Positions 34,633 to 42,126 of a stretch of 64,000 nucleotides of DNA are shown here, one piece after another. Both the position numbers and the translations under genes were made by a program. The notes beneath the pieces were generated by a model. That model worked only from the letters and a program-made list of their open reading frames with translations. It was not told the origin of the DNA and did no database searches. The stretch is from the NCBI GenBank assembly GCA_036267635.1, contig DATAVR010000012.1, positions 1-64,000 on the forward strand, written 5' to 3'. Position 1 is the stretch's first letter. Each line of letters starts with the position of its first letter. The DNA is from JADGRB01 sp036267635 (GTDB lineage Bacteria; Myxococcota_A; Polyangia; Fen-1088).

Positions 34633-34655
34633 CCCGACACGCGTTTTCGAGGTGC

Positions 34656-34711
34656 GACGCCGCCGGATTCCTGGCCGGCGGCGTCTCGCCGCGCCGAGCG
34701 GCGCTTTTGTC
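34656..34711 (+). terminator. Intrinsic terminator after the small secreted protein gene
   Basis: A perfect 11-bp stem GACGCCGCCGG/CCGGCGGCGTC with an 8-base loop (34656-34685) is followed by a second short stem CGCCG/CGGCG that runs into CTTTTG. It begins 24 bases after the stop codon. This is the best rho-independent terminator in the window. Confidence 0.7.
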
Positions 34712-34744
34712 GAGCCGCGGTGGTATTCTCGGACGACCATCTTC

Positions 34745-35554
34745 ATGCGAAATGGCCGAATGAGCGCGGGGCGATTCGTTTTGATGGGCGTGCTCGGGGC
34801 GGGGGCGGCATTGTGGGCCGCCTCTTGTCAGGGGCCGGAGGAATTCTTCCGCGACAGCGGGGTCGTCAACACCACCGGGACCGGCGGTGCCGTCTCGAGC
34901 GGCGGCCGGGGTGGGGTGACTGGCCTGGGCGGGGGTAACGGTGGCTCGCCCGTAACGGGGACCGGCGGCACCGTCGGGACCGGCGGCGCGGTGGGGAGCG
35001 GCGGAAAAGGCGGCAGCGGAACGGGCGGCCTGACGGGGACCGGCGGCGTGGTGGGGACGGGCGGATTGACTGGAACGGGCGGCCTGACCGGGACCGGCGG
35101 CAAAGGCGGCAGTGGAACAGGCGGTTTGACCGGGACGGGCGGCCTGACGGGGACGGGCGGCGTGGTGGGGACGGGCGGCGTGACGGGAACCGGTGGTCTG
35201 ACCGGAACCGGCGGCGTAACCGGGACCGGCGGCTTGACGGGAACGGGCGGCGTCACCGGGACCGGCGGGGTCGGCACCGGCGGCGCGACGGGCGCGGCCG
35301 GATCGACGGGGACGGCGAAGAACTGCGTCGATGCGATCAAGCTCGCCGGCTATGCAGCGGGCGGTCAGATGTGCAGCGCCTGCAAAGACAACCAGACCAG
35401 CCTCGCCACGATTTGTGAGGCCGTCGTCGATTGCCTCGACACGATGTATCCGTGCAGCGGCAACTGTCAGCTCGGCTGCTTCAACAACAACGGCGCGAGC
35501 GGCGTCGTGATGACCTGCGTGAGCGCGCTTCTCTCGGCCGCCTCCTGCATGTAG
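34745..35554 (+). CDS. Lipoprotein with long Gly/Thr linker and short Cys-rich C-terminal domain
   Basis: This 269-residue lipoprotein has lipobox LWAASC (Cys28). About 150 residues consist almost only of TGTGGL/TGTGGV units. A compact C-terminal domain of about 75 residues follows (from NCVDAIKLAGYAAGGQMCSAC), with Cys in C-x-x-C and paired patterns and ending LSAASCM. The C-terminal module resembles small Cys-rich domains seen at the ends of other myxobacterial lipoproteins, but no function is known. Starts at 34745 and 34760 are both possible. It differs from the GH lipoproteins in having no enzyme domain. Confidence 0.78.
   Translation: MRNGRMSAGRFVLMGVLGAGAALWAASCQGPEEFFRDSGVVNTTGTGGAVSSGGRGGVTGLGGGNGGSPVTGTGGTVGTGGAVGSGGKGGSGTGGLTGTGGVVGTGGLTGTGGLTGTGGKGGSGTGGLTGTGGLTGTGGVVGTGGVTGTGGLTGTGGVTGTGGLTGTGGVTGTGGVGTGGATGAAGSTGTAKNCVDAIKLAGYAAGGQMCSACKDNQTSLATICEAVVDCLDTMYPCSGNCQLGCFNNNGASGVVMTCVSALLSAASCM
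34861..35310 (+). repeat. Gly/Thr linker repeat, 18-base period
   Basis: About 20 copies of a unit encoding LTGTGG or VTGTGG, with some KGGSGTGG variants. Codons for the same residue change from copy to copy. Confidence 0.85.
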
Positions 35555-35586
35555 CGGCGACCGCGTGCTTGCGCGGCCGCGGATGA

Positions 35587-35603
35587 GCCCGTAACTTTCG
35601 GGC
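35587..35603 (+). promoter_or_regulatory. Stem-loop immediately before the DUF2911 gene start
   Basis: A 5-bp stem GCCCG/CGGGC with a 7-base loop ends two bases before the ATG at 35606. It occupies the position where a ribosome site would be, and none is visible. It may be a terminator remnant for the upstream gene or limit translation. Confidence 0.3.
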
Positions 35604-35605
35604 CC

Positions 35606-36454
35606 ATGAAACGCCTCTCTGCTCTGTTGGGATCCGCTGCATTCGTCTGTTGTCTGGCCGGCCTCGCGCGCGCCGATCTCGATCTGCCGCGGCCGAGCCC
35701 CTTCGCCAAGGTGGTGCAGACCGTCGGGCTGACCGACATCACCGTCGACTACAGCAGCCCGGGCGTCAAAGGGCGCGCGATCTGGGGCGCGGTCGTCCCC
35801 TACGACAAGATGTGGCGCGCCGGCGCCAACCAGGCGACGAAGGTGACCTTCAGCCGCAACGTCAGCTTCGCCGGAAAGCCGGTGCCGGCGGGGACCTACG
35901 CCTTCTTCTTGATTCCCACCAAGGCGGCTTGGACCGTCATCCTCAGCAAGAAGGCCGATCAGGCGGGCACCGGGCAGGACTACAAGAAGGGGGACGATCT
36001 GCTGCGCGTGCAGGTGACGCCCACCGCGGCGCCGTTCCGCGAGCGGTTGGCCTATCTCGTCACCGACTTCACCGACGACAAAGCCTCGCTGGATCTCGAA
36101 TGGGAGAAGCTGCGCCTGTCGATCCCGATCGCGGTGCAGACGTCGGCCCAGGCGCTGGCCAACATCAACAACGCCGTCGACAACGGCTGGCGCACCTACG
36201 CCAACGCCGCCCGCTACATGCTGGAGAACAAGAAGGACTACGACACCGGCATGAAGTACGTCGACCAGTCGCTGGTACTCAAGGAAGACTGGTACAACGT
36301 CTGGATCAAGGCGGAGCTGCAGGCGGCCAAGGGGAACCTCAAGGACGCGCGCGCCACCGGCGAGCACGCCTACGACCTGGGGAAGAAGTCGCCCATGTTC
36401 TTCCTCGAGGGCGAGGTCAAAAAGACGCTCGAGGACTGGAAGAAGAAGAGCTAA
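35606..36454 (+). CDS. DUF2911 family exported protein
   Basis: This 282-residue protein has a signal peptide (LLGSAAFVCCLAGLARA, cut before DLD). The DUF2911 core is recognisable from ITVDYSSPGVKGRAIWGAVV, PYDKMWRAGANQATKVTF and VPAGTYAFFLIPTKAAWTVI. A C-terminal TPR-like helical part follows (NAARYMLENKKDYDTGMKYV, then KAELQAAKGNLKDARATGEH). The family is common in Bacteroidota, Acidobacteriota and myxobacteria; its function is not established. Its stop codon overlaps the bshA stop on the other strand (TAA at 36452-36454 against TAG at 36451-36453). Confidence 0.9.
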   Translation: MKRLSALLGSAAFVCCLAGLARADLDLPRPSPFAKVVQTVGLTDITVDYSSPGVKGRAIWGAVVPYDKMWRAGANQATKVTFSRNVSFAGKPVPAGTYAFFLIPTKAAWTVILSKKADQAGTGQDYKKGDDLLRVQVTPTAAPFRERLAYLVTDFTDDKASLDLEWEKLRLSIPIAVQTSAQALANINNAVDNGWRTYANAARYMLENKKDYDTGMKYVDQSLVLKEDWYNVWIKAELQAAKGNLKDARATGEHAYDLGKKSPMFFLEGEVKKTLEDWKKKS

Positions 36455-37629
36455 CGCCCGGGATTGCGGCCGAGCACGCGGCGGTAGACGGCGACGTAGC
36501 GGTCGACCGCCGGCTCGACGCGGTAGCGGGTCTCGGCGAGGCGCCGCGCGGCCGCCGAGAGGCGCGCATGAAGGGGGCCGTCGCCCAAGAGGCGACGGGC
36601 GGCGGCCGCCATCGCCTCGACGTCGCCGAGCGGACAGAGAAAGCCGACCTCACCGTCGGGGATCACCTCCGGCAGGCCGCCGACGGCCGAGGCGATCACC
36701 GGCACGCCCGAGGCCATCGCCTCGAGGGCGGCCAGACCGAAGCTCTCGGTCTCGCTCGGGAGCAGAAAGAGATCGGCCTCGCGCAAGAGGACCGGCAGAT
36801 CGATTCGCTCGCCGAGAAACTCGACGTCGGCGGCCAGGCCGAGCGCGGCGGCCATTGCGAGGGCGCGCGGGCGTTCGGGGCCGTCGCCGACCAGGCGCAG
36901 GCGGGCCGGGCGGGTGGCGCGGAGGCGCGCGAACACCTCCACGACGTCGGGGACGCGCTTGACCGGGCGGAAGTTCGAGACGTGCACGACGACTGGCCGG
37001 TCGGGCAGCGGCCGCGGCGTCGCGCCGGCCGGACGAAAGCGATCGGCGTCGACGAAGTTGGGGATGACGTCGATGGCCACCGTGCCAGGCACCCCCAGCG
37101 TCTCGTGGGTGGCGCGCGCCAGCCAGGCCGACGGCGTGGTGACGGCGTCGCTGGCGGCGATCGAGAACCGGGTGAGCGGCAGGAAGCTGGGATCGCTGCC
37201 GACCAGCGTGATGTCGGTGCCGTGCAGCGTGGTCACCAGCTTGGGCGCTGCTCCCGGACCTCCGGCGTCGGTGGCCAGCACCTCGCGCGCCAGGTGGGCG
37301 CTCACCGCGTGAGGGAGGGCGTAGTGCGCGTGCACGACGTCGAGCCGCTCGCGCCGTGAGACCTCCACGATCTTCGAGGTGAGCGCCAGCGTGTAAGGCG
37401 AGTGTTTGAGCTGCGGGTAGTCGGGCGGCGCCACCCGGTGGAAGGAGAGGTTGGGGCGCGTCGGATCGAGGCGCCCAGGGACGTCGTCGCTGAAGACGTG
37501 CACCGCGTGCCCCCGCTGCGCGAGCGAGGTGGCGATCTCCGCGGCGATGACGCCGCTGCCGCCGAAGGTCGAAAAGCAGACGATGCCGACCCGCAGCGGC
37601 GGGGCGATGTCGACGTGGCCGGCGCTCAT
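36451..37629 (-). CDS. bshA: N-acetyl-alpha-D-glucosaminyl L-malate synthase BshA
   Basis: This GT4 family glycosyltransferase joins GlcNAc from UDP-GlcNAc to L-malate, the first step of bacillithiol synthesis. The 392-residue protein shows the BshA-specific N-terminal strings FSTFGGSGVIAAEIATSLA, HVFSDDVPGRLD, HSPYTLALTSKIVEV, VHAHYALPHAVSAHLAREVL and TTLHGTDITLVGSDPS. The C-terminal donor site has SETESFGLAALEAMASGVPV. These separate it from generic GT4 enzymes. The ATG overlaps the bshC stop, so the two are cotranscribed in the order bshC-bshA. Confidence 0.94.
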   Translation of the reverse strand: MSAGHVDIAPPLRVGIVCFSTFGGSGVIAAEIATSLAQRGHAVHVFSDDVPGRLDPTRPNLSFHRVAPPDYPQLKHSPYTLALTSKIVEVSRRERLDVVHAHYALPHAVSAHLAREVLATDAGGPGAAPKLVTTLHGTDITLVGSDPSFLPLTRFSIAASDAVTTPSAWLARATHETLGVPGTVAIDVIPNFVDADRFRPAGATPRPLPDRPVVVHVSNFRPVKRVPDVVEVFARLRATRPARLRLVGDGPERPRALAMAAALGLAADVEFLGERIDLPVLLREADLFLLPSETESFGLAALEAMASGVPVIASAVGGLPEVIPDGEVGFLCPLGDVEAMAAAARRLLGDGPLHARLSAAARRLAETRYRVEPAVDRYVAVYRRVLGRNPGR

Positions 37630-39272
37630 GGCTCCAGATCCTGAAGCGCCGTCGTGAAGGGATCGGCCGCCAGCCGTTCGAACACCAGCGCCTTGAGCGC
37701 GGCGGGACCGTGCCGGCCGGCCAGCGACGGCCAGGCGTAGGCGCGCTCCTGCGGGACTCCCCCGGGGGCGAGCGCGTCGACGAGGCGTCCGAGCCGTCCG
37801 AGAGCGACGCCGTCGCGCTCGGCGAGCTTGCGGGCATAGCGCCCGGCGAGCCGGTCGAGCGCGCGGCTGACGTGGGCGCGCGTGCGCTCGGCGGCGCGCG
37901 CGAGGTTGCGATCGTGCGGATCGAGCGCGGCGACCGTGCCGGCGAGCTGATCGATGACGGGCGCGACGTCGGTCGCGATGCGCGCGGCGAGCGCGGCGCC
38001 GCTCGGTCTCCCCGGCGCCGCGGTGCCCGGCAGGCGCGCGATCAGCTCGGCCTGCGGGCGCAGGAGATCATCGGCAGCCAGGCCGAGCTCGGCCAGACGC
38101 CGGCGCGTGTGCGCGTCGAGGCAACGGAAGCGGGCGCGCGGAACCACCAGCGGCATCGCCAAACGAAAATGCGCGTAGAGCGGCCCGAGCTGGGCGAAGT
38201 AGCTGATCTCCGCCGGGCCGCCCACGTAGGCCGCCGTCGGCAGCAGCGTGTCCTGCACGATCGGCCGCAGCAGCGCCGAGGTGGAGAAGCGGAGTGGATC
38301 GCGGGCCAGCGCCTCGGCGATCTCCGACGCCGGCCAGAGGTCGTCGCACCCGGCCAGCCGCCACGGTGCCGCGGCGCTCTCGGGGCGCGCGAGGCGGTAG
38401 CGCGGGCCGGTGGCGGCGTGGCGGTGGCCGAAGAGCAGTGCGCAGCCGGGGCGTATCGGGATCTGCTCGTCGAAACCTGCCGTCGCCAGCGCCGCGCGCC
38501 GCTCTGCGAGCCCGCGCTCGATCTCCGCCGAGCCGGCGAGCGCCTCACGGTAGACCGGGGCCGCCAGGGCGGCGACCCGCGGCTCGCGCGGATCGAAGAT
38601 CAGCAGCCCCTCGTCGGCGAAGAGCGCGCCCAGCAGCCCGGCGAACGCCGACCCGAGCGGGCGTCCGGCGGTGTAGTGGGCGCGGAGCAACGCCAGCGTC
38701 TCCTGCGCCGCCGGGCCCGTGCCGAGAAGCTCGGCGAGCGCGTCGAGCAGCGCCGTCACCTGGGCGGGCAGGCGGCGGTGGGCGATCGAGACGCGCGCCT
38801 CGGCCATCGTCTCGGCGGGGAGCGCCAGCGTGACCGGTCGGCCGCCCGAGCCGGCGACGGTCGCCGCGGCGATCTCGGCGAAGTCGTGGTCCTCGGTCTG
38901 CAGCCAGAACAGAGGGACGCAACGCAGGCCCGATTCCGCCGAGAGCGCCCGCGCCACCGCGACCGCGGAGGCCGCCTTGTAAAATCCGTAGAGCGGCCCG
39001 AGAAAGAGCCCCACCTGCTGCCCGGTGGCGACCACCGCCGTCCGACCGGCCGCGAGCGCGGCGAGGTTCTCGGCGCGCGCCCGGCTCTCCGGCAGCGCCG
39101 CTTGTTGCTCGCGCAGCACCGCGACGAGCTCGGCGGGGGCGCGGCGCTCGGCGGCGTTGCGCGCGCGCGCCATCCGGTCGGCCTCTGACCGGAAGTCGAG
39201 CGGAATGAAAGTTCGGGCGATCGCCTCGCCGGCGAGGTACGAGCTGGAGAATGCGCGAGCCACCGGGGGCAT
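37626..39272 (-). CDS. bshC: Bacillithiol biosynthesis cysteine-adding enzyme BshC
   Basis: This is the predicted enzyme of the last step, adding cysteine to GlcN-malate. The 548-residue protein carries the family signature ATGQQVGLFLGPLYGFYKAA and FWLQTEDHDFAEI, the central barrel-like region, and YVGGPAEISYFAQLGPLY, all typical of BshC. The frame extends to a TTG at 39275, but the adjacent ATG at 39272 is the better start. The gene is divergent from the PIG-L gene across 47 bases. bshB, the deacetylase for the middle step, is not in this operon. Confidence 0.94.
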   Translation of the reverse strand: MPPVARAFSSSYLAGEAIARTFIPLDFRSEADRMARARNAAERRAPAELVAVLREQQAALPESRARAENLAALAAGRTAVVATGQQVGLFLGPLYGFYKAASAVAVARALSAESGLRCVPLFWLQTEDHDFAEIAAATVAGSGGRPVTLALPAETMAEARVSIAHRRLPAQVTALLDALAELLGTGPAAQETLALLRAHYTAGRPLGSAFAGLLGALFADEGLLIFDPREPRVAALAAPVYREALAGSAEIERGLAERRAALATAGFDEQIPIRPGCALLFGHRHAATGPRYRLARPESAAAPWRLAGCDDLWPASEIAEALARDPLRFSTSALLRPIVQDTLLPTAAYVGGPAEISYFAQLGPLYAHFRLAMPLVVPRARFRCLDAHTRRRLAELGLAADDLLRPQAELIARLPGTAAPGRPSGAALAARIATDVAPVIDQLAGTVAALDPHDRNLARAAERTRAHVSRALDRLAGRYARKLAERDGVALGRLGRLVDALAPGGVPQERAYAWPSLAGRHGPAALKALVFERLAADPFTTALQDLEP

Positions 39273-39319
39273 CAACTATACTCGCCCGCACCGTCGGCGC
39301 CCGCCACCCTCGATCGAAC

Positions 39320-41923
39320 ATGCGTCAGCGCACTCTTCCCGTTATCTTTTCAATTCTCCTTTCAGTCTTCTTTTCAGTCCCGCTTTCGTTCATGTCTGGT
39401 CCCAACGCCCTCGCGGCCGGTCCCCCGCCGCAACCAAACGCCGCGCAGATCGCGCTCGGGCTTCGCAAGCTGGGCGTGGCCGGCAGCGTCCTCTACGTCG
39501 CCGCGCACCCCGACGATGAGAGCACCGCGCTCTTGGCCTATCTGGCGAACGGCGCGCAGGTGCGCACGGCCTATCTCTCGGTCACCCGCGGTGACGGCGG
39601 GCAAAATCTGATCGGCTCGGAGCAGGGGCCGGCGCTGGGCCTCATTCGCACGCAGGAGCTGCTGGCGGCGCGCCGGATCGACGGTGCCGAGCAGTTCTTC
39701 ACCCGCGCGCGCGACTTCGGTTTCTCCAAGAGCCCCGACGAAACGCTGCGCATCTGGGGCAAGGACGCCGTGCTGGCCGACGTGGTGGCGGTCATCCGCA
39801 AGTTTCGCCCCGACGTGATCGTCACCCGGTTTTCTCCCGAGCCGGCGGAGACCCACGGCCACCACACCGCCTCGGCGATCCTGGCGCTGGAGGCGTTCCA
39901 CGCCGCCGCCGATCCCAAGTTCCACCCCGAGCAGCTGACCGGTGGGGTCGGGCCCTGGCAGGCGCGGCGGATCTTCTGGAACCGGTCGTCCTTCTTCATC
40001 AAGCCGACCGACGACGTGAGCGGCGACGTCAAGCTGGACGTCGACGGATACAACCCTCTTCTCGGCGAGTCGTACGGCGAGATGGCGGCCGACGGCCGCA
40101 GCATGCACAAGAGCCAGGGGTTCGGCGTGGCCCGCACGCGTACGCCCATCGTCGAGTACTTCAAGCTGCTGGCGTCGTCGGACCCGAAGGAGAAGGCGGC
40201 GGGCAAGCCGCTCAGCGGAATCCTGGACGGCGTCGACGTCACGCTGAGGCGCTTCAGCGGCGCGACGCGGCTGCGCGGCCTCGTCGACAAGGCGATCGCG
40301 AAGTTCGATCTCGCCGCGCCGGCCGCCTCGGTGCCGGCGCTGGTCGCCATCGACGGCGCCCTGGAGGAGATCCACGACGCCGGCTGGCGTGCGGAGAAGC
40401 AACGCGAGGTGACCGATCTGGTCGTCGCCTGCGCGGGGCTGTTCGTCGATGCGACGGCCGCCGACTACCGCGCGGCGCCCGGGACGGCCGTCGAGGTCAC
40501 GGCGACCGCCGTCGATCGCTCGCCGGTGGCGGTGACGCTCGACGAGGTCCGGTTCCCGTTCGAGGCGAGCGGTCACGACGTCGCGCACAAGCTCGGAGTG
40601 CCGAAACAGGACGGCCAGAAGATCGCCGGCGCCGCGACCCCCTTCGAGCTCAAACAGAGCGTGAAGCTGCCGGCCGATCTCGCGCCGACGACGCCCTACT
40701 GGCTGGAGGCTCCGCCCGAGGCCGGTCTCTACCACGCCGATTCGGCTTTCATTGGGCTGCCCGAACGCGCCTCGCCCGTCGAGGTCAGGTTCGTCTTCGG
40801 TATCGGCGGGCGCAAATTCACCGTCGCGCGTCCGGTCAGCTACAGGTGGACCGACCCGGTGATGGGCGAACGCTATCGCCCGCTGGAGGTGACGCCGGCG
40901 GTCTCCGTTCGCCCCGAGACGTCCGTGTTGATGTTCCCCCGCGGGATGGTCCAGACGCTGACAGTGCGTCTGGTGGCCGGCGTCCCGTCGGCGGCCGGCG
41001 TTCTGCGACCGGAGGCTCCCGCCGGCTGGACCGTCGAGCCGTCGTCCGCTCCGTTTGCCCTCGGGGCCATCGGGAGCGAGGCGGCGCTGACCTTCCGCGT
41101 GCGCAACAATGCCGGCGCCGGAAAGTCACCGGCTCCGGCGCTCCTGCAGGTGGTCGCCGAGACGGGTGGCGCTCGGCTCTCGCGAGGCGTGGTCCGGATC
41201 GAGCACCCGCACATTCCGATCCAGACCTACCTGGTCGACGCCGGCGTGCGGCTGGTTCCGCTCGACCTCGCCATCGCGGGGAAGCGGATCGGCTACATCC
41301 CGGGACCGGGCGACGAGGTTCCGGCCAGCCTGCGGCAGGTCGGTTACGACGTGACGCTCCTCGGTGATGAGGCGCTGGCGGGCGGCGCGCCGGCGCTGGC
41401 CCGCTTCGATGCGGTGGTCGTCGGCGTGCGCGCGTTCAACACCAATGAGCGGCTGCGGGCCGCGCACGCGGCGCTCATGGCCTACGTCGACGGCGGTGGG
41501 GCTCTGCTGCTGCAGTACAACACCAACAACCGGATCGCCCCACTGACGGCCCCCCTCGGCCCCTGGCCGTTCGACATCGGCCAGAAGCGGGTCACCGACG
41601 AGACGGCGGCGGTGACGTTCACGATGCCCGGTCATCCCGCGCTCACGACGCCGAACGTGATCGGCGCCGCCGACTTCGAGGGGTGGATTCAGGAACGCGG
41701 TCTCTACTTCGCCGACAAGTGGGACGGCCACTACCAGACTCCGCTCGCGATGCACGATCCCGGCGAGCCGCCCCAGGCCGGCAGCTTGCTCTGGGCGCGC
41801 TACGGAAAGGGGACGTTCGTCTACACCGGGCTGGCGTTCTTCCGGCAGCTTCCGGCCGGCGTCCCGGGCGCCTATCGCCTGTTCGCCAACCTGCTGGCGG
41901 CGGGGCACGCGCCGGGCAAGTGA
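39320..41923 (+). CDS. Large secreted PIG-L (LmbE) family deacetylase
   Basis: The 867-residue protein has a signal peptide (VIFSILLSVFFSVPLSFMSG region). An N-terminal PIG-L domain has the zinc motif AAHPDDES (His63, Asp66) and the downstream ETHGHHTAS histidines. A long region with beta-sandwich modules follows (about 430-650). The C-terminal domain (VDAGVRLVPLDLAIAGKRIG, GGGALLLQYNTNN, YGKGTFVYTGLAFFRQLPAG) resembles class-I glutamine amidotransferase-like folds. This long form is known from Bacteroidota and Acidobacteriota and is distinct from small cytoplasmic BshB. The substrate is probably an extracytoplasmic N-acetylated sugar. Its position next to bshC is suggestive, but export argues against a bacillithiol role. 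Confidence 0.88.
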   Translation: MRQRTLPVIFSILLSVFFSVPLSFMSGPNALAAGPPPQPNAAQIALGLRKLGVAGSVLYVAAHPDDESTALLAYLANGAQVRTAYLSVTRGDGGQNLIGSEQGPALGLIRTQELLAARRIDGAEQFFTRARDFGFSKSPDETLRIWGKDAVLADVVAVIRKFRPDVIVTRFSPEPAETHGHHTASAILALEAFHAAADPKFHPEQLTGGVGPWQARRIFWNRSSFFIKPTDDVSGDVKLDVDGYNPLLGESYGEMAADGRSMHKSQGFGVARTRTPIVEYFKLLASSDPKEKAAGKPLSGILDGVDVTLRRFSGATRLRGLVDKAIAKFDLAAPAASVPALVAIDGALEEIHDAGWRAEKQREVTDLVVACAGLFVDATAADYRAAPGTAVEVTATAVDRSPVAVTLDEVRFPFEASGHDVAHKLGVPKQDGQKIAGAATPFELKQSVKLPADLAPTTPYWLEAPPEAGLYHADSAFIGLPERASPVEVRFVFGIGGRKFTVARPVSYRWTDPVMGERYRPLEVTPAVSVRPETSVLMFPRGMVQTLTVRLVAGVPSAAGVLRPEAPAGWTVEPSSAPFALGAIGSEAALTFRVRNNAGAGKSPAPALLQVVAETGGARLSRGVVRIEHPHIPIQTYLVDAGVRLVPLDLAIAGKRIGYIPGPGDEVPASLRQVGYDVTLLGDEALAGGAPALARFDAVVVGVRAFNTNERLRAAHAALMAYVDGGGALLLQYNTNNRIAPLTAPLGPWPFDIGQKRVTDETAAVTFTMPGHPALTTPNVIGAADFEGWIQERGLYFADKWDGHYQTPLAMHDPGEPPQAGSLLWARYGKGTFVYTGLAFFRQLPAGVPGAYRLFANLLAAGHAPGK

Positions 41924-41949
41924 GCGACGAGAGTTAGGAAGAGAGCTAG

Positions 41950-42126
41950 ATGGACGCGATGGACGGCGGCGCCAGAGCGCCCGGAGACAGCGGTGACGGC
42001 GGCGACCGCGCCGAGATGCACGACGCCCCGCCGTTCCTGACCTGGCGCGCGATCTACCTGGTCGTCCTCGGCGCGCTGGCGCTCGAGATCGTGCTCGCCG
42101 CGGTTCTGACGCTGGTCGCGCGTTGA
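41950..42126 (+). CDS. Small single-span membrane protein of the symporter operon
   Basis: A 58-residue frame with a polar, Gly/Asp-rich N-terminus and one strong C-terminal helix (TWRAIYLVVLGALALEIVLAAV). Its stop overlaps the TTG start of the symporter gene (TTGA), the tight coupling expected for a subunit or assembly partner. The ATG at 41950 lies 26 bases after the PIG-L stop. Several sodium:solute symporters have such short partners. No homology can be claimed for this one. Confidence 0.75.
   Translation: MDAMDGGARAPGDSGDGGDRAEMHDAPPFLTWRAIYLVVLGALALEIVLAAVLTLVAR

Noticed and set aside
39251..39320. Upstream extension of the PIG-L gene to 39251
   Set aside because: It would overlap the bshC start and put 23 odd residues before a proper signal peptide starting at 39320.
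39320..41923. PIG-L protein as the missing bshB
   Set aside because: Signal peptide, size and extra domains differ from cytoplasmic BshB; neighbourhood alone is not enough.
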